From Strongylocentrotus purpuratus (lineage: Eukaryota; Echinodermata; Echinoidea; Camarodonta; Strongylocentrotidae): a stretch of DNA of 64,000 nucleotides. Below the pieces are notes generated by a model. That model worked only from the letters and a program-made list of their open reading frames with translations, did no database searches and was not told the origin of the DNA. Position 1 is the first letter of the stretch. Each line of letters opens with the position of its first letter. Positions 47,501-58,949 of this stretch are shown in pieces. The translations under genes were made by a program, and so were the position numbers. The stretch spans positions 1,816,001 to 1,880,000 of the forward strand of contig NW_022145613.1 in assembly GCF_000002235.5 (NCBI RefSeq), given 5' to 3'.

Positions 47501-48474
47501 TACGGAAGCGTTAAAGTGCCATTCTACTTGATGACATGACGAGATATTCCATCTTGTCTTCATATCATGTCGACATGTAAAAATATTTAACTTACCATGT
47601 CGACTTCACAAAAAGTCCATGTCGTCATGGCGACATAAATTATCTTGCCAAGTTGACTTCGCATAAAGTTGATGTCGTCATGGCGACATAAATTATCTTA
47701 CCAAGTCGACTTCCCAAAAACTATCTGTCGTCATGGCGAAATAAATTATCTTGCCGAGTCGACTTCCCAAAAAGTATATGTCGTCATGGCGAAATAAAAA
47801 TATCTTGCCAAGTCGACTTCGTAAGAAGTACATGTTGTCATGGCGAGATAAAATATGTTACCGAGTCGACTTATTAACAGTAGATGTCGTCTTGGCGACA
47901 TAAATGATCACGTGGAGTCAGTTTTAAGAAGTCACTAGACCTAGACTAGTCGACTGTGAATGAACTACACGTATGCACGCTGCATGAAATAGTCGTCACA
48001 CTACATATCTCGCCATGACGACATATACTTTTTGGGAAGTCGACTTGGTGAGATAATTTATGTCGCTATTACGAGATGAACTTTTTTGTGAAGTCGACTT
48101 GGCAAGATAATACATGTCGCCATGACGACATGAACGTTTTGTGAAGTCGACTTGGCAAGATAATTTATTTCGCCATGTCGACATTACTTTTTGGGTAGTC
48201 GACTTGGTAAGATAATATATGTCGCCATGACGACATGTAATTTTTTAGAAGTCGACTTGGTAAGATAACTTATGTCGCCATGACGACATGAACTTTTTGT
48301 GAAGTCGACTTGGCAAGATAATTTATTTCGCCATGTCGACTAATAAAAGTTGATAAGTCAACATGGTAGGTTAAATATCTTTACATGTCGACATGATATA
48401 TACATTAAGTCGACTTGACAAGATGAAATATCTCGTCATGTCGTCAAGTAGAATGGCACTTTAACGCTTCCGTA
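47501..48474. mobile_element. 974-bp fold-back element with 53-bp satellite-like arms
   Basis: Terminal inverted repeats of about 58 bp (TACGGAAGCGTTAAAGTGCC inward) match with two differences. Each arm is then built of six or seven head-to-tail units of about 53 bp, opposite in the two arms. Each unit holds GTCGACTT and a TGTCGCCATGACGACA-like core. A unique centre of about 120 bp (around 47900-48020) joins the arms. GGTATG flanks both ends (47495-47500 and 48475-48480) as a possible 6-bp target duplication. There is no transposase frame. Confidence 0.9.
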
Positions 48475-48480
48475 GGTATG

Positions 48481-50341
48481 ACTTAAAATTAAACCTAAAA
48501 TATTATAGCAACGTAGTCTAAATGAAAAAAAAAATATCCCTAAATTCAAATATTGACATGAAAAAGCAAAGGGAAATAGATCATTTTTTGTTAATTTACT
48601 CTAAATTTCGTTATAATTATAAACCAGTGTTACCCCCCCCCCCTTCCCCGAGAAGTACAGATCGGTTCCTGCACACTTCAATTAAACAAGAACGACAAAA
48701 GATCAATGAATTTTTATAAGAGGATCTCATGAGAATGTTTTCTTTTTGTTGTCATCGATCTATTGAGCTAGGTAGACGAATCGAATAATGAGACCAAATT
48801 ACTCTAAAAAATCAATGGAAAAACACATCATAAATCTTCATACAACCAATCCTTATTCGCCGTGTTCCCTTTACCCGTACCCCATCGTAAGTCTTGCGAT
48901 CTCAAGTCATCTTATAGACAAATTAAATCAAAACTAAGACTCCCCGGGCTCTATCAAACGATTAGCCTTAAATAATTCCATTTCGTATAGTAGCGTTTGA
49001 GATTCGTTATCAATATTGATATACGATGAAGACAGATTGTATTATACCAATGGGAATGTCAAAAGCTAAATCATTCTGCTGTTTTTCGTTTGTTGCTTCC
49101 TTCCAAATTGACGGTCGCGTCAAGAGACTACATGACAACTTCGACTGCATTGGCCTCACCCCCCCCCCCCCCTTCTCCCAGGTGCCATTACCTCCGGAGT
49201 GCAACTTCCCAATACAAAGAATAGGGCCTATTATACCGCAAGGGCGCACTGTCGCGACACAAACTTTGTGTACAGAGGTAGGAACACGGAAGGGGTGTAC
49301 CATGTATCGCATTACGTTTTGATTCATATCTTTTTAGACCGTCAAACTTAGGGCGGTGAGATATGCAGCATATACCACAAGCTGCATACGTCACTATGAA
49401 GCAACAATGAAACCAAACCAGAACTAACGACTATGTTCAATCCCTCGTCTCGATAATCAAAGTAAAAGAAATGTATTGAAAATTCTCAAGAACACATATA
49501 AGATTCGAATGTGCATCCGCTTACTAGTAGGCAATGTTTTGTTTCGTTTTTGTTTATATTTATTGTTTACTTGATACTGTTTTACTTTATTTTTTTCTCA
49601 CTAATCACTTTTGATGATTTTCTGCGGATTTGTCTTGGGCAATTCCCTTGTGAATCAATGACATCGTTACCCGATGCGGATGATTTATTTCTCGTTCGAC
49701 GTCTTTCATTATACATGGCACATCCTCTAGAGAGCCATACATTGACACCCTTTTATAAACAGCATTAAACAAGAGTTGGCGGAGAAAACAGAGTAGATAT
49801 TTCATACTAAAAAAAGGGTAAAATCAAAGCCGAAAAAAGTCTAACCCACGAATGTGCATTAAACAACTAATTCGAATTTCAAATAAAGTGGTTAGCGTGA
49901 GACAGTGATGAATCGGATGCTGGTTTGGGGCGTCTGCTTTTGAAGCAGAATTGCGACAGTGTTACCGTTTGATGCAAATGCTCGATGAATTATGACGAAA
50001 ATATATCTCAATCTTGTTTGAAAAAGTCTACAGTGATGATTTTCTTGACAGTGGGTTGTGGAATAAAAATGGAAAATCATACAGATTAAATCGACAATAG
50101 CCTGGTGTCGATTCTGGCAAGGTCAATCCCTCATACGTAAATGATTGCGAGAATTTTAACTAATCATTCAAACGAATCCAAGTAAACCCGCGCAGGAAAT
50201 TTGTGACTGCGAACGCACCGAACCCTAAAGTCACAAAATTTTCTTTCTTTTGTTCTATTTTAGGTTGTTTGTTGTTCTTATTCTTGTATTTACTTTCAGC
50301 GTAAAACTAAAAAATAACGATATTTTATTTTATCACTACAG
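48481..50341. other. No gene recognised; poly-C at about 48632 and 49159
   Basis: Frames overlap on both strands at 49.0-49.4 kb without motifs. The last bases (TTTTATCACTACAG) form a splice acceptor for the exon that follows. Another acceptor-like site, TTTACTTTCAG, ends at 50299. Confidence 0.5.
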
Positions 50342-50368
50342 GCGTAAGCTTTACAAACCAAACACACA

Positions 50369-50627
50369 ATGGTGACTGACACAACAAGACTCTTGCTACT
50401 GGCAGCCATCTTTTCTGTTTTCCTTGCGTGCCTTCCATCGCTCGGCCAGTGCTTCGTGGTCTACGAAGAAGACGTTGATGAAGATAGCGAAAACGACGGC
50501 GAATGGAAAAGAGGGTATCCTCGTAATAGCGTGGTCGCTGATCCCGTACTGAGGTCGCCTGTCACGTACAAATCAATGAGTAAATATTTACAGGGACTAG
50601 CCTCCAGACGATTCGTAAGAGACCCAC
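50369..50627 (+). CDS. Putative secreted peptide precursor, first coding exon
   Basis: An exon of about 286 bp is bounded by an acceptor (ATCACTACAG, ending 50341) and a strong donor (CAC|GTAAGT at 50628). ATG 50369 has A at -3 and G at +4. The 86 residues begin with a signal peptide (TRLLLLAAIFSVFLACL, likely cleavage near residues 26-28). An acidic spacer (EEDVDEDSEND) leads to KR at 47-48. Residues 49-79 (GYPRNSVV through KYLQGLAS) lie between KR and RR at 80-81, as prohormone convertases would cut a neuropeptide or hormone. The upstream acceptor implies a 5' non-coding exon. I do not recognise the family. It could also be a small secreted protein of another kind. Confidence 0.6.
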
Positions 50628-50773
50628 GTAAGTAAATCCCTTTCTTCTCCCATGATGAAAACAAAATAAAACAAAACAAGGGCTTTTATTTCATACCACA
50701 GCGATATCTATTATGACACCATGAGATTAATGTTAAATCACCACCATTATCGGATTTGTCTCATTTGTTGCAG

Positions 50774-50808
50774 CTTTAAAGAAGAAAAAAAACGTTGGAA
50801 GAACATAA
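50774..50808 (+). CDS. Candidate second exon of the peptide precursor
   Basis: An acceptor TCTCATTTGTTGCAG ends at 50773. Joined to the phase-1 donor at 50627 it reads PLKKKKNVGRT and a stop, giving a protein of about 98 residues. The intron would be 146 bp. A second acceptor at 50848 (CTTTTCTCAAG) also keeps frame and would give a longer tail (VRYEPDSPTFKMRIRSLKQ...). The true exon could lie elsewhere. Confidence 0.3.
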
Positions 50809-50829
50809 AAAGTGTTACAAATTACAAAA

Positions 50830-51246
50830 ATGATGGACTTTTCTCAAGAAGTACGCTACGAACCCGACTCCCCTACCTTCAAAATGCGAATACGGTCTCT
50901 TAAACAGATCAAACGACGTTCCCCTATCCCGACCAAGCCAATGTCAATATTATTGCATGTGATCGGTAATGTGAATGTAATGTCAATAATGTGGAGCTGC
51001 CTTCATCTTTATTTCTCAAATCTAGACAGCTGCGGAATATCTGTGCAGATAAATTGTATGCCTGGGCATGCACAGAATCCTTCAAAAGTTGACCAAAAAG
51101 CTCACCATCATTAAGTGTTTTGTTTTGTTTTGTTTTCCTTTTCCTTGATGGTTACGTAAATATTACGCAGGTTATTTTGTCTTTACGTGTCTGTCTTTAA
51201 CAACAGAAAAGTATGTTTCATGATGATATAGCAGGTCATTTACCTC
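50830..51246. other. No further exon established
   Basis: The open frame continuing to 51114 is considered under the second-exon candidate. TTTTG repeats lie near 51118-51137. Confidence 0.4.
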
Positions 51247-51434
51247 CAGTAGTGTTAGTGGCGTACCTACGGGTTCGCGGGGGAGGGGGCGCGTCGCCCC
51301 CATGCCCATCCCCATCGAATGGGGAAAGAGAAAAAGGGGTAAACAGAGAGATGAAAAGAGAGAGGGAGAGAGAGAAAGGGAGAGAGAGTGTGTGTGGGTG
51401 TGTATGTGCGTACACATATGTGCGTTGTATGTGC

Positions 51435-51475
<41 letters not shown>

Positions 51476-51495
51476 TGGTAGAGAGAGAATCACTC
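51247..51495. repeat. Transposon-end-like motif plus (GA)n/(GT)n
   Basis: AGTGGCGTACCTACGGGTT followed by a G-rich stretch resembles hAT-like MITE ends. GA tracts (51345-51390 and 51437-51470) and a short TG run follow. The long frames on both strands are artefacts. Confidence 0.6.
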
Positions 51496-51499
51496 TCTC

Positions 51500-53139
51500 C
51501 TCTCTCTCTGCAGCCTTATTTTCTCGCATTTTATACAGCCAGTAGGACCGATGCATCTTGCTTTGCCCCTTTTCAGATGAAAAACGTTTCATAAGAAATG
51601 CCCTTGTAGAGATATGAGGGGTGGCGAGGAGGAATGAAACCAAAATCCTAATAAATTGGTAGAAGATAATGGACATGATAAATGGGGTAAAGCAGATAGA
51701 TGGGCGTGGTCAGTGGCGACATAATCATTAATGGACAACAAAATCCCTAACCCGCAACGAAATCAGAGTTTCAGAAAGACTATCGTTGTTAGTTAGAGGG
51801 ATAAATAGGGAAATAGAGAGGGAGCACGGTAACACGTGAATGATTGTGAGAGACATGTGAAAAGGGAGTAGTAGTGAGAGGAGGAGGGAAGGGGGAAAGA
51901 AGTAGAGTGGAGCGGCTTCTGACCTTAGAAGTAAGATACTTCAGATTTCAATATCCGGAGAAGCTGAAGTGGGCGACAAACATTTTGTCATGTTATTACT
52001 AGTTTCCGAATAACGTGACAAGACGTCGTCTTAAATAGGTCTCTAGTTTCAGTTTCCGCTCTCCCGGCGCCGAGAGCCACAAACATTATTACAAAATGGG
52101 TCTTTTATTATAATTTTCGTGTCAAATAAAATCGAAATATTCTTAAGAGCTACGGCCAGCTCATTTACAATGATCTGAAAATATCGTTTCATGTAATATT
52201 ACTTTACGATCCAGTGTTGACCAGCTTTTCAATTTGTTAGCTTAATCGCTGAAAGCTGTTACCGTAACAAGTGTGTCTAAATAATATACAGACATCATAT
52301 AAGGCATGATAATCACATATCACTGTATTGTTGTCATCTTGGGAATATATCCGCTTCGCTTGAACAGACTTACGAGATCGTGCGAACATTAATAGCCAGC
52401 AATGCATATAACACTTACATGAAAACATTATTAGAAAGACCTTCTTAAGGGAAAAAGAGTCGGGTAAATAATTGTGCAATCCCAAATTACTTAGCAATGT
52501 CCAAATTATTTGATGCACTTTTTATTTTCTTACTATTTTTGTTTTGTTTAAGTTTCCCTGCAAATTTAATCAAATTCATTTCATGTTTATCAACGAGAAC
52601 TGTTCATTATGTTGGCTCTTTATCCTGTTTTTCCGGTAGTATTTTTTGTAGAAATGAAGATTCTGATATCGCAAGAGAAGCCATAGAATCACGAATGAAT
52701 CGGAAGAAGTCGTCATCATATCCAACTTGTTATCTTTTCCCCATAATTATAATCACTACTTACTTTTACCGGTAAATGCTTAATTGAAGTCTTACCATCA
52801 TGAGAGATTCGGATTAGAATTAGAGAGCTTCACATAATATTAAGATACAACATAATAATGTTTAAAAGGACATTTTATAAAACCTCACTCTTTCGGTAAT
52901 AAAAAAAGTGCATGACATCTCTTCGATAGGTGAATAGGTCAGGTAAGGTCACCAGTAGAACCGACCCAAAACCACTTTATTGGAAAATGCTTCAACAGAA
53001 AGCATCGGCAATGACGACAATAATATTCTGGTGGCCTATCCATCCATTATATACGCCCCTCTCTGGACTGCTTGAAGGCCCAGACAAAAATAAGACAATA
53101 TACAGTGGGTATACGGAACGCCAGAGCTGTCGTAAAGAT
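51500..53139. other. No gene recognised
   Basis: The 92-residue frame at 52497 begins with a hydrophobic stretch, but it sits in T-rich DNA and lacks further support. Confidence 0.45.
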
Positions 53140-53239
53140 CAGTGGTCCTGGATACTTTACACCCCCCCCCCCCCCCCCCCCTTCTCCCCGTTCGTAAACG
53201 ATTCCGCCTTCTGTTTGCTAGTTTCTGGATACACCACTG
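53140..53239. mobile_element. Short MITE-like piece with CAGTGGT ends and C20
   Basis: CAGTGGTCCTGGATAC at the left and the inverted CAGTGGTGTATCCAG at the right enclose a 20-base poly-C (53162-53181). CAGTGG ends suit hAT-type elements, but the flanking 8-mers do not match. Confidence 0.45.
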
Positions 53240-54835
53240 GTTTTATCATTTAACGTATTTAACAAGGAATTACCAGGAAAGGCATATTCTACACGAGAAT
53301 TAATCTGTTCTTAATGTTAATATTTATCTTCATAAATAAGTGACGGAGATGCAAAAAAAAAATATATTTAGTATCTCACGTCATCTGTATAATAATAACT
53401 TTTCGTTTCCCGCTTTTTTTATTATCTTTTTTTAATTTTCATTTCTTCATTATCCTCATCTACAGTATCTATTATTTTGATCAAAATCGCAAAGTGTATT
53501 TTAAATACACATTTGGATCTTGTCTATATGTAAAAATAAAAAAAGAAGAAGAAAAAAGAACAGAGCTGTTTACTATAATACCTAACTATCCTACTTCTGC
53601 CACACATCTATAGTTAGAGTGCACTGCAGGGAGTCATCTCCTTCCGCCATTATGGGGCTAAGCCTTTACCTTTCGTATCCTCTGCTGTGCCATATGCTAC
53701 AAGTGGAGACTTGATGCTGTCAGGACTTATCCCAAACCCAGTGTGATGAGAACTTGCTTTGATGGGGATACGTGAGCACCCAGCTTAATTAAAGTTTTAC
53801 ATTTTCTGACCCGTGCCTCGTCCCTGTGAGCTTTCGGGAGAGACATCAATATTGAATGGCTTTGGTCCCTCTGGTTCTGCCTAACTTGATCACCTCCAAT
53901 CCTTGTCAAACTGAAGGCTAGTCCTTGACAAGAAGAAGAGTGAATCCTCTTGGGTTAAGGACATCGGGGTTTTTTTTCGTAAAGGACGGTGCGTCGGTCT
54001 TAATGAAAGTAGTGGAAACCTTCAGAGATTGGTACTTTTTAATAGTATTTATGATTTTAAGGGGCCCTTAACACATTACATTGGATTAAAGTAACACAAT
54101 GTGTAGGGATATGGTGTTCATTATGATGTTAAAGACAGGAGAAAATAATTCGGTATAATAAAACATCGTCGAATACGATTTCACCGCTATGTTACGTTAC
54201 GATTGATAACTTTGTCATCTTTATTTTTATATATTTAGAACAATACAGTAGGAACTATTGAAGCTTTAGTAATTGTTTTATCTTTTTTCTTCGTCCTTGT
54301 ATTAAGGCTATTTTTTTTTAATGACCCAAAGTGCTTTATGATGTCTCTTATAATGATTCCATATTATCCATAATCGTATTCTCCTTCTTCATTTTTACAT
54401 CACTGGTAATTTATTTATCTCACTGGTATTTCATTTATCCCACTGATAATTATTTTATTTTAAAATATAACTTTTATTTACACCTTAACCATAGACACCT
54501 TAGATAAGGAGTGTGGCCGGGAGGATGATGTGCGAGAAATTACTTATTTCATCACCAGTTTTCTGTCATTGCCAAATTTCTCCACCCCCCCCCTTGTTTT
54601 TTTCACTGAACGATCAACATTCTACCACACGCCAACCCTCCATAACTAATTCACTCTGCGTCCCTTTCTTCAACACCAGAGACCAAAGGGATTCATTACA
54701 CCCCTCAGAGATCCTCAACAAAGCTTAGCATGCAATAACCCACAAATGTCATGACTGTCACACGGGCTATCTCAGAGGTTTGCTAACCCAAACAGAATTC
54801 CAGATCTTCCAAATATAATCCCTGTGGAGGATATA
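53240..54835. other. No gene recognised
   Basis: Includes a short palindrome-like TTAAGGGGCCCTTAA near 54058. Nothing else supported. Confidence 0.5.
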
Positions 54836-55107
54836 GTGTGTGTGTGTGTGTGGGGGGGGGGGCATTGGGGGCACGTGCCTCCCCCAGCAATACTAAGTAT
54901 GTCATACGATGTACGCATTAGTACAAATCCAGTTATGTTAGACCCCGAAATGCATTTATATGAACATTGTTACGAATATGCAAATGAGATGATTCAGGAT
55001 ATGCTAATATGAGTTAATTGCCCGGACCCAACAACATAATAATATTCTTTGTTTGTCAGATAATTTGTTGTGCCCCCCCCCTCCATTAGAGAATCCTTGA
55101 TGTACCA
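54836..55107. mobile_element. Possible MITE with poly-G and poly-C ends
   Basis: A (GT)n-poly-G left side (54836-54862, followed by GGGGGCACGTGCCTCCCCC) faces a right side reading, inverted, GGTGGTACATCAAGGATTCT then poly-G. The right end resembles the GTGGCGTA-C-AGGATT ends seen elsewhere here. Confidence 0.35.
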
Positions 55108-55351
55108 CCGCAATCGTTATCTTTATAATCCTGAAAACATCATTATAATATGATCTGATAACACAATATCATCTTCATAGACAATAATCTCCAACGGAAT
55201 GAATTGTTTTTGGAAAGTGAGAAAGTTGTCTCATTTCTCTTGGGTCATCTTCAACACCTTCACTGTTCGTTTCAATCATTCTTATTTCACTCAACACGTT
55301 TGCTGTTTTAGTTAATACACACTCTGTCCATCGTTTCTGAATACGTAATAT

Positions 55352-55353
<2 letters not shown>

Positions 55354-55394
<41 letters not shown>

Positions 55395-55625
55395 ATTCGT
55401 TAATCGTGCAACCCCTTCTAAGCCCCGTATTGCTTGTCTTACCTCATTCCCCGCTCTTTTTATCCAGTCAGTATCCATCCTCTTCCCCCTTCTGTTAGTT
55501 ATTACCCCCCCCCTCCCCAATCCCTCCCCTTCTCCGTCTCTCTCTTTCTCTCTCTGTCTCTGTCTCTCTGTGTCTCTGTCTTTTTTTCTATATCTCTGTC
55601 TATCTCTCTCTCTGACTCTCTCTGG
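55354..55625. repeat. (CT)n tracts with poly-C between
   Basis: Pure CT at 55354-55392, poly-C at about 55505-55512, and mixed CTCTGT repeats at 55536-55625. The frames crossing them are artefacts. Confidence 0.9.
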
Positions 55626-56734
55626 AAACGTATTGGTACGACGTCAGGATGTTATAAAATGATGCAGATTCTAGAAGATAGCGAGATAATTTGGCTCTTC
55701 GGTCACATTAAATTAAATCTAAAAGTAAATCAAACTATCTGTAAACGGTCTGTGAAACCTTACGATGGTTTGAGATCTTCTTAAACAAATTTGTAATTTA
55801 AATTCAATCCGTCACATTGCATGTCTGTCCTATCGGGATCCAAAATGCATGAATTTCTACGTGTTATACTACATAAAGAGCTGAAAACGGTATCTTGTGA
55901 CATCGTCACATCTATGAGTATGAGAAGGGACTGAAGCCGTTCCAAAGCTAAAAATCAATTTTAATTTAGATTTCCTGACAAATTTATATTCCAAATAAGC
56001 AGACAGGGCAGTGAACTGACGTTCCATTGCTACTTCCATTCCATGTCTGAAACTTTTTACACGTAAATCATTGGGATTTCAGCAAAATTTAACTATGCGC
56101 CCCGTTACCCGGGGCAACGGGCATCTTTCTCATTAACTATTGACCGTTAGGCGAGCTTGGCTAAAATCACGACTCAAATCTCGACCAATTACATGTTCAT
56201 GACTAGATTTATTCAACATACTAAAGAGAGGGATATAATAATTATTATATTACTGAAGGAAACATAAACAAGAGTCATGATCTGTGTACCTATAGAGCCT
56301 TGAACTCGGTCAAACCACTTCATATTCGCATACAGGGAAATTAAGTACTGCTTGATTAGCGTGAGATTCGGAAAGAAATGTCCGACATACGAAAGAAAGT
56401 CAATATCAGATTAAAATCCGAAGAGTGCTCTTATACAGCCTCATAACGGAAGGCATTAACAGGCAGGTAGAAAATAACACCAAACATTTACATGGGTGTA
56501 GTTGTGTGTAATATAGTTCGTGGTTGCATGAACTAATGTAATTCAAGGTATAATGTAAGATATTTAAAATTAGTAGAAACGTCAAATCGTTAGAGGGTCT
56601 CACGTCATATCGTTATGGGCACCCTCTTTAATATCCGCTCAGTTAAAATGAAAATTAATGGGCTTTTATTGCTTTACATGTGCTAACCCTTAATTAGACT
56701 CTCCTATCAGCACGACCACAGAACAACCAAAATA
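55626..56734. other. No gene recognised
   Basis: Ordinary AT-rich sequence. Confidence 0.5.
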
Positions 56735-56890
56735 TTTTCAATTTCATTTATTTCCACAGATTCATAAGAGACAATATAAATTACAATCAAATATAAAAAC
56801 ATTGAAACAAAAGATGAACCTGCAGAGGGGGTAATAACAAACCACAGAGGTTTATCGTCCCCGTCCCTCGATCCTAGCCGACTATCACTC
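56735..56890 (-). mobile_element. LINE 3' end, minus strand
   Basis: Read in reverse it ends ATAAATGAAATTGAAAAT. Before that lies a nested stem, GGGG...CCCC with AAACC/GGTTT inside (about 56826-56862). This is the stem-then-ATTGAA-tail layout of the other LINE ends. Confidence 0.5.
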
Positions 56891-57689
56891 CGGACGGTTA
56901 TCCCTGGATAAGTACTTCTTAGGACATACGGCTATTCCTGCAAGGATGAATATGAACTATCTTCCCATTTTGCGTGTGTCTGTCAATTTGAAACGGAAGT
57001 AGGGAAACAGTCGAATGAAATATATCTTGAATTTATGCAATTATAATCACTTTGCTGTAACCATGATAATGTTCAGCATTTGAAATATATGTATTCAAAT
57101 ATCTAATTTCCAGAGAAAATTGTATGTACTTTTTTCTGGATATTAGAAGTGGCATCATTTTGCAAGAGACACAAACAAATAAATAAACGTACTTTTTGAG
57201 CTGATTTTGTTTGACAGAGAAAGCGAAATGATCAGCTAAGAGGCGAAAAGAATATTTATATATTTGTTATTGAAGGGTCTTGGATTATGTTGGGATCTAT
57301 ATCATCAAGGCCCACACGTGGAGACATGTCAGGCTGGCTAATTCATGAGTCATCCTATAGAGATTTTAATCTTTTAACATTTAAATGTTTATTATGGATT
57401 TTGAGAAAATTATTTAACCTGATTATTCTGCAGCAAAAACCAAACCCTTTTTTTTTTTTTTTATAGATTTGTCTTCCTCTTTACTGCTTTTTTTTTTTAT
57501 TATTCGGTTCTCTCCCTTTCTCTCTGCTCTCTCCTCTCGCTTTCTCTCTCTCTCTCTCTCTCTCTCCTCTTTCTCTCCCTTTCTCTAATTATGTGTATTC
57601 ATATGCCCTTCACTGTCCTGATCTGTCAAACTGTACATTAGAGGCTTTTAAAACAATGTCATTTATCTGTTAGTTTGTTCTCACAGTGT
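56891..57689. other. No gene recognised; T-rich and (CT)n at 57509-57585
   Basis: Poly-T near 57448-57463 and CT repeats. No gene. Confidence 0.6.
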
Positions 57690-58105
57690 TAATCAGATAT
57701 CTTGTGATATTTCCAATAACATTGTACTCCCTATATTATGTCTGTCTTTGTTCTCTTTCTCCCAACTTTCTATATAATTATATATCTGATCATCTCCTAA
57801 TCTTCCCTACTTTTAATTCATTACAATTATTTCATTATGAATGCATAATACCTGAAAAGATAATTATCAATTTTACAAACATGATATTCACTATTATGTT
57901 CCTATGCATCATTGTATTTCATATGCCTCTATACTCTATTTTCCCTCTTCCCCCTTCTTTTTTTCTTATCTGTACGAATTCGAATAACCAGAATGTATAT
58001 TGTAATGTGTATTACATTGTGTTTTTTACTTTGTAAATTCCATGTAATGCAGCCCTTGGGCTGCTGCCATGTGTATTCAAGTTTTGTTTTACACCATTAA
58101 TATTT
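57690..58105 (+). mobile_element. LINE 3' end, plus strand
   Basis: T-rich 3'-UTR-like sequence with a perfect stem GCAGCCC-TT-GGGCTGC (58049-58064) ends in AATATTTCAATTCAA. The layout matches the 7.6-kb copy. The 116-residue frame across it is T-rich chance coding. Confidence 0.5.
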
Positions 58106-58111
58106 CAATTC

Positions 58112-58113
<2 letters not shown>

Positions 58114-58152
<39 letters not shown>

Positions 58153-58270
58153 CCTCCCTTCATCCCCCTTCTCCCCTCTCTCTTCTCTTCTCTTTTCTTC
58201 TTCTCGTCCGTTTTCCGACCCCCCCCCCCCTCCCCCCCCTCTCTCTCTCTCTCTCTCTCATTCTCTCTGT
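58114..58270. repeat. (CT)n and poly-C tracts
   Basis: CT runs at 58114-58147 and 58239-58260 flank poly-C at 58219-58230 and 58232-58238. Confidence 0.95.
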
Positions 58271-58933
58271 TTATCTTTCTCTGTAATATTCTATTTCCAC
58301 CTGTTCTCAAACCCATCTTGTCTATTTCTTGCCCTTTCTATTCTTCCAATATATTCAGAAATGGACAAGAGGCAAGTAAATGTTGGTCTTCGTCTAGTCT
58401 CTATGGATGCGATACGTAATCACATAAACCAATTAGCTGACTCAAGAAGCCGACAGAAACTTCGTCACAATCAGAATCTCATGGACCGCGTAGGCAGGAG
58501 GAGATAGTGGTTTAATTTAACAAAATGTTAAAAGGTAGTTAGACGAAGGAAAATATTAGAAATGAAAGGATAACAAAAGAGTGTGGTTTCTACAAAAAAA
58601 TGAGAAGTAGGAGAAAGAAAAGGAGAAAAAGAAGATGAAGAATGGAGAAATAGGAAAAAGAAAAAAGAGGAAAATAATTGGAGAAAGAAAATAGAAGAAT
58701 GAGGAGAAGGAGCAAACGCAAAATGAGAAAGGAAACCAATAAAATAAGCAAACTGGAGATATACAAGGCGGTATGGGCTGAAGTGTAGTTTATCAAGTTT
58801 AATGAATATTAATTTTACCGTAACGAATTGCACTGATTATTATCCGAATGATGAGGAAGAATCACATTGAATATCCTCATTCATCCTGGGGAGGGGAGGT
58901 GAGGGGAGGGGAAGGGGGGGGGGTAGTAATGGT
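58271..58933. other. No gene recognised; purine-rich stretch and G runs
   Basis: A/G-rich sequence at 58545-58730, and G-run-rich sequence at 58890-58923 that could form a G-quadruplex. Confidence 0.55.
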
Positions 58934-58947
58934 GAATTCGGCACGAG
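58934..58947 (+). other. Match to a cDNA-library EcoRI adapter
   Basis: GAATTCGGCACGAG is the well-known EcoRI adapter junction of Uni-ZAP-type cDNA libraries. Here it lies inside genomic-looking sequence just after a poly-G run. It may be chance or an assembly artefact. Confidence 0.6.
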
Positions 58948-58949
58948 GG

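Noticed and set aside
50369-50627. Firm assignment to the glucagon/secretin or NPY/PrRP families
   Set aside because: Only a faint pattern match over a few residues. The histidine start or the RF-amide end expected for those families is not shown.
51236-51676. 146-residue minus frame
   Set aside because: Driven by GA/GT repeats.
52497-52775. 92-residue frame beginning with a hydrophobic stretch
   Set aside because: T-rich DNA readily gives such a stretch. There are no dibasic sites, splice borders or homology to support a secreted protein.
53590-53960. Minus-strand 60-residue frame with a LINE ORF1-like feel
   Set aside because: The resemblance is too weak and short to support a call.
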